From an uncultured Phascolarctobacterium sp. (GTDB lineage Bacteria; Bacillota; Negativicutes; Acidaminococcales; Acidaminococcaceae): a DNA stretch of 64,000 nt. Every line of letters begins with the position of its first letter. The stretch's first letter is position 1. The stretch spans positions 103,544 to 167,543 of the forward strand of contig NZ_CAAGLX010000021.1 in assembly GCF_900770955.1 (NCBI RefSeq). Direction: 5' to 3'. This document shows positions 61,263-64,000 of this stretch, piece by piece. A program made the translations under genes and the position numbers. Below the pieces are notes generated by a model, which made no database searches, was not told where the DNA came from, and saw nothing but the letters and a program-made list of their open reading frames with translations.

Positions 61263-62386
61263 ATGCCTCACTTGACGCAATGCTGCAGAGCGTGGAGTGG
61301 GGCGAATATAAGCTGGGAGATTTGTTTGAAGTCAAATCTAATCCGCAGTTAGATAAGAATAATTTCTCTTTTAGTGAATATGGGGAATATCCGTATTTTA
61401 CAAGAACAATTTATAATAATGGTATCTTGGGAAATGTTGATTACCTTGATGAAGAACATAAAATAGCTGGAGAATGCATAGCGGTAGGAATGCTTTCGAT
61501 GCAATTTTTCTATATGCAGAAAGATTTTTATGCAGGGCAATTTACAAAGCGCTTAATTCCTAAAGATTTTGTGCTTAATCCTTGTAGAGCACAATTTATT
61601 AATAGTTTGTTAAACAAATATAGCGAGTTATTTAAAAGTGTACTGGTAAGAGATTTTGAAAATAAATTTATTAATAGTAATATTCTGCTCCCAGTCAAAA
61701 ACGGTTCTATAGATTTTGAATTTATGGAAACCTTTATCGCAGAGCTGGAAGCTCAGCGCATCGCAGAGCTGGAAGCGTATTTAACTGCTGCCGGGTTAAA
61801 GGATTATGAGCTTACTGCGGAAGAAGAAGAAGCGTTGGAGAAGTTACAAACGGTAGAATGGAAAGAGTATAAGCTTACTGATATTTTTGAAGTGAAAAAT
61901 ACCAAGAATATTTTAGCTAAAGATATTATTCCAAATAGTGGAGATGTTCCTTATCTGTGTGCAAGTGCAAGTAACAACAGCGTTAACAGTTATGTAACAT
62001 ATAAAACGGAGTTGCTTGATAAAGGTAATTGTATTTTCATAGGTGGAAAGACATTCGTTGTAAGTTATCAGGAAAAAGATTTTTACTCTAATGATAGTCA
62101 TAATTTGGCATTGTACGTAAAATCTAATGATGTTATTTATAAAAACTTACAGCTTTATCTAGTTACATGTGTAAGAAAGAGTTTGGGGCATAAGTATTCA
62201 TGGGGTGATAGTATAAGCAAAAGTAAAATAAAAAATGATGTAATTATTCTTCCCGATATATCATTTGAAGAATATAAGGCAGATATAAAATGTTTTATAT
62301 CTGCAATTCAAAAGCTGGTAATCAAGGATGTTGTGGCATATAGTGACCGTAAAATAGCTGCAACAAAACAAGCAGCATCCAAATAA
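61205..62386 (+). CDS. Restriction-modification specificity subunit (HsdS/BcgIB-like)
   Basis: A 393-aa (or shorter) DNA-recognition subunit with two target-recognition domains. Each opens with the same motif: VEWGEYKLGDLFEVKS (about 30-45) and VEWKEYKLTDIFEVKN (about 218-233). A conserved helical spacer, FIAELEAQRIAELEAYL, lies between them. Such S proteins define bipartite DNA targets. It overlaps the methylase gene by 58 nt; the start is uncertain (ATG 61205 has no ribosome site, ATG 61280 neither). Codon use is AT-rich inside the first and second domains, typical of swapped recognition domains. Confidence 0.86.
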   Translation: MGSNKNFKERHGGRRPGKIDASLDAMLQSVEWGEYKLGDLFEVKSNPQLDKNNFSFSEYGEYPYFTRTIYNNGILGNVDYLDEEHKIAGECIAVGMLSMQFFYMQKDFYAGQFTKRLIPKDFVLNPCRAQFINSLLNKYSELFKSVLVRDFENKFINSNILLPVKNGSIDFEFMETFIAELEAQRIAELEAYLTAAGLKDYELTAEEEEALEKLQTVEWKEYKLTDIFEVKNTKNILAKDIIPNSGDVPYLCASASNNSVNSYVTYKTELLDKGNCIFIGGKTFVVSYQEKDFYSNDSHNLALYVKSNDVIYKNLQLYLVTCVRKSLGHKYSWGDSISKSKIKNDVIILPDISFEEYKADIKCFISAIQKLVIKDVVAYSDRKIAATKQAASK

Positions 62387-62438
62387 GAAGATTAAGATTG
62401 TTTGGCGTAACTAACGCAAGCACACCCAAAACACTAAA

Positions 62439-62471
62439 GGCGTTCTACCGAACTGCGGTAGAACGCCTTTT
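62439..62471 (+). terminator. Terminator (repeat type A, copy 2)
   Basis: 11-bp stem GGCGTTCTACC / GGTAGAACGCC (62439-62449 / 62457-62467), then TTTT. Matches 28666-28694. Confidence 0.87.
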
Positions 62472-62488
62472 GCATAACAGCGAAAAGA

Positions 62489-63328
62489 TTATTTGCAGGA
62501 TTGCCCAGCTTGCTCTTCCTGTAGCTTTTTCACATCAGCGAGAGTTAAATTTGTCAGTTCCGCAATATCCTGCAGAGAATAGCAACCCTTAGCCAGCATA
62601 CGTTTAGCAGTAGCGAGTTTCTCTTTAGCAAGACCGATAGCTTCGCCTTCACGTCTTTCATCTAACAAACGTGCTTCCATAAGCATAAATTCTCGCCTCA
62701 CTTTCGTATCGAGTTTCAGATAGCTGATTTCATCATCAATCTGCCTGGTGAAATCAGTAGTTACAATGTGGTTATTGACATAATCATAAAAGCTTTTAAG
62801 ATCCTTAGAGATATTGCCATGCGTTCCCTTAGTGTTCAAAAGCATGGTGGTCGCTTCATCGGGAAGCTCCAACTCCAGATTCTCCAAACAACGCTTTTTA
62901 AAGGTATAGACATAATTACCCTGTTTAAAGAAATCAAAAACACAGATAAAAATGATGAATGTCGGTGGCAGCAGGTCATAAGGCTGTCCGGCCTGTAACA
63001 AATCAATATCAAGCAGCGCCTGATAATAGCGCGAACGCTTGGGCAGAACGTAGGTATCCGTATCGGGATTTTTATTATTTTTCACCTGCATTTCCAGATT
63101 ATAATGCGTATTTTTATCGTCTGCTACGATGATATCCAGACGAATACCGCGACTGGTGTAATCAGGCTCAAGCGTCTTTTCTGCCTCAAGGTAGTTGATG
63201 TCGGCAATTTCTATCTGCAGCAGCTCCTCCAGCAGATGCTTGCAGATGCGCTTGCGTGACATAACCTTTTTGAAGATGAAGTCACTTTGAATAGTCAGGT
63301 TTGCAAATTTAGTTGCCAGGTCTTGCAT
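62489..63328 (-). CDS. Rpn family nuclease / PD-(D/E)XK transposase-like protein, copy 2
   Basis: A 279-aa paralogue of the 19456-20283 gene, about 80% identical by eye, with the same RLDIIVADD ... YNLEMQV core. Start follows AAAGGAG. Internal ATG at 62686 (MLMEARLL) is preceded by GTGAGGCG and could give a 65-aa C-terminal product. The two copies diverge most in the tail after DERREG. Presence of both suggests a multicopy mobile or defence gene. Confidence 0.87.
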   Translation of the reverse strand: MQDLATKFANLTIQSDFIFKKVMSRKRICKHLLEELLQIEIADINYLEAEKTLEPDYTSRGIRLDIIVADDKNTHYNLEMQVKNNKNPDTDTYVLPKRSRYYQALLDIDLLQAGQPYDLLPPTFIIFICVFDFFKQGNYVYTFKKRCLENLELELPDEATTMLLNTKGTHGNISKDLKSFYDYVNNHIVTTDFTRQIDDEISYLKLDTKVRREFMLMEARLLDERREGEAIGLAKEKLATAKRMLAKGCYSLQDIAELTNLTLADVKKLQEEQAGQSCK

Positions 63329-63389
63329 GTTTTTTCTCCTTTCATTTTAACACAGATACAGTAAAAAATACATAAGCAGCGCAAAAACA

Positions 63390-63441
63390 AAAAAGAGCAG
63401 TACGCTGACGATAAAAAATCGTCAGTATGTACTACTCTTAG
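63390..63441 (-). terminator. Hairpin upstream of Rpn copy 2
   Basis: Long imperfect stem AAGAGCAGTAC..CTGACGAT / ATCGTCAG..GTACTACTCTT, with A-run on the left giving T's on the minus strand. It would end a minus-strand transcript before the Rpn gene. Another 9-bp hairpin CTGCAGATA/TATCTGCAG lies at 63480-63503. Confidence 0.55.
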
Positions 63442-63711
63442 AATGTACCAGATAAATATAAATGGCCTTGCTTAAGCTTCTGCAGATAACGGTGTATCTG
63501 CAGGATATACTGCTTATTTTCTTGTCCGTAGGTAAGGTGGCTTAAGGCGTAATGTTACCTGCAGTTTTGGAAGAACATGCTTTAAGTTTACTTGAAATTC
63601 AGGATAATGTCAAGAAAGAAGAGGGGATGCACCCTCCGTCTTTCCAAGCTTTCGGAAGAAGATGTAGGCGAGCTGTCCATAAAAAAAAATTATGCAATAT
63701 TCTCAAAATTC

Positions 63712-63740
63712 TTGACAATATCACGATTATCTGCTAATAT
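63712..63740 (+). promoter_or_regulatory. Promoter of a short transcript
   Basis: TTGACA (63712-63717), 17-nt spacer, TAATAT (63735-63740). Confidence 0.75.
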
Positions 63741-63746
63741 AAACCC

Positions 63747-63842
63747 ATAAGCTTTTGCACACCTGCCCGGAGCACGGTCACTGCAGCGTCACGAACGCCT
63801 TATGTCCTTATGTATTATTGAGTAGTACATAAGGCGTTTTTT
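63747..63842 (+). ncRNA. Candidate short RNA or attenuated leader
   Basis: About 95 nt between the promoter at 63712 and a terminator with a perfect 12-bp stem (63794-63805 / 63827-63838) and six T's. No gene lies inside. Two tandem CCTTATGT copies in the 5' side (63798-63805 and 63806-63813) can each pair with ACATAAGG, so the stem can slip. It may be a small RNA or a riboswitch for a gene beyond the window. I cannot match it to a known class. Confidence 0.55.
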
Positions 63843-63850
63843 ATTCAGGA

Positions 63851-63930
63851 GACTAACTATAAAAAGTCAAGGGGATAAAAATAAAAAATCTTAAACCACA
63901 TAGATATATTGACTTTTTATTAAGTTAGTC
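63851..63930. repeat. Inverted repeat, 20-22-nt arms
   Basis: GACTAACT..AAAAAGTCAA (63851-63870) against its near-perfect complement at 63909-63930 (2-nt indel), 38 nt apart and AT-rich. Could be a MITE-like remnant, operator or recombination site. No gene seen in 63931-64000. Confidence 0.6.
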
Positions 63931-64000
63931 GAAAAAACGCATGACAAATAAAGCATCGTTTACGGTGCTTTCAAAAACAGTATTCAATTAAGTAAAGTCA

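Noticed and set aside
63552..63737. 61-aa ORF in the right-hand intergenic region
   Set aside because: No ribosome site or motif, and it runs into the TTGACA promoter region.
1..64000. tRNA or rRNA genes
   Set aside because: No cloverleaf with TTCRA loop and CCA-end geometry, and no rRNA-like segment, was noticed on either strand; a covariance scan would be decisive.

Overview
The window looks like a chromosome segment of a Bacillota bacterium with moderate G+C. The gene content fits the Negativicutes, possibly an Acidaminococcaceae such as Phascolarctobacterium. This is inference from a smc-ftsY ... ylxM-ffh-rpsP-khpA-ylqD-rimM-trmD-rplS-lepB-rbgA-rnhB-yraN-comM backbone, a PF09936-type methyltransferase after trmD, a TAXI/TRAP cluster, and a YvrJ/DUF1659/DUF2922 cassette. 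No rRNA, tRNA or convincing CRISPR array was seen.

Layout: 1-3200 holds a type III restriction subunit whose Mod partner would lie outside the window. 3317-8222 is a lysine/DAP operon (dapB-asd-lysC-dapA plus a CGGC protein) behind a perfect promoter and a lysine riboswitch with its terminator. 8298-14501 has msrAB, yhdT-panF, a small membrane protein, a HAD phosphatase, a radical SAM protein and a UDG-family glycosylase. 14590-19076 is smc-ftsY. 19254-31903 is an accessory stretch: Rpn-type nuclease with a free-standing C-terminal ORF, two copies of a candidate small RNA, lone ATPase, GNAT, sialidase-like protein with an orphan TctC, CbiZ, unknown proteins, a GDSL esterase, and an AT-rich AAA/TOPRIM pair bracketed by a 24-nt direct repeat. 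32104-41587 is the SRP, ribosome and RNA-modification run. 41679-44730 carries two accessory nucleotide-handling proteins. 44850-49661 is a T-box(Trp)-controlled trpDCFBA operon lacking trpE and trpG. 50456-55548 is a TRAP-TAXI transporter followed by an MmgE/PrpD enzyme. 55815-58660, on the minus strand, is a small cassette of sigma factor (interrupted by a stop codon), amidase, DUF1659, DUF2922 and YvrJ. Its intergenic DNA holds two 41-nt inverted arms and a 32-bp-phased repeat array. 58795-62386 is a regulator plus a BcgI-like or type I-like methylase/specificity pair. 62489-63328 is a second Rpn paralogue, and 63329-64000 is non-coding with a candidate short RNA and an inverted repeat.

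The strongest leads beyond ordinary annotation are: (1) the sigma/amidase/YvrJ cassette with its symmetric control region and phased repeats; (2) a roughly 90-nt small RNA present twice with conserved promoter and terminator; (3) a stand-alone copy of the Rpn C-terminal tail, reminiscent of intragenic Rpn antitoxins; (4) insertion of an ATPase/TOPRIM module at the 3' end of the esterase gene, rebuilding its tail and leaving direct repeats. All functional statements come from reading motifs by eye; no database search was run.
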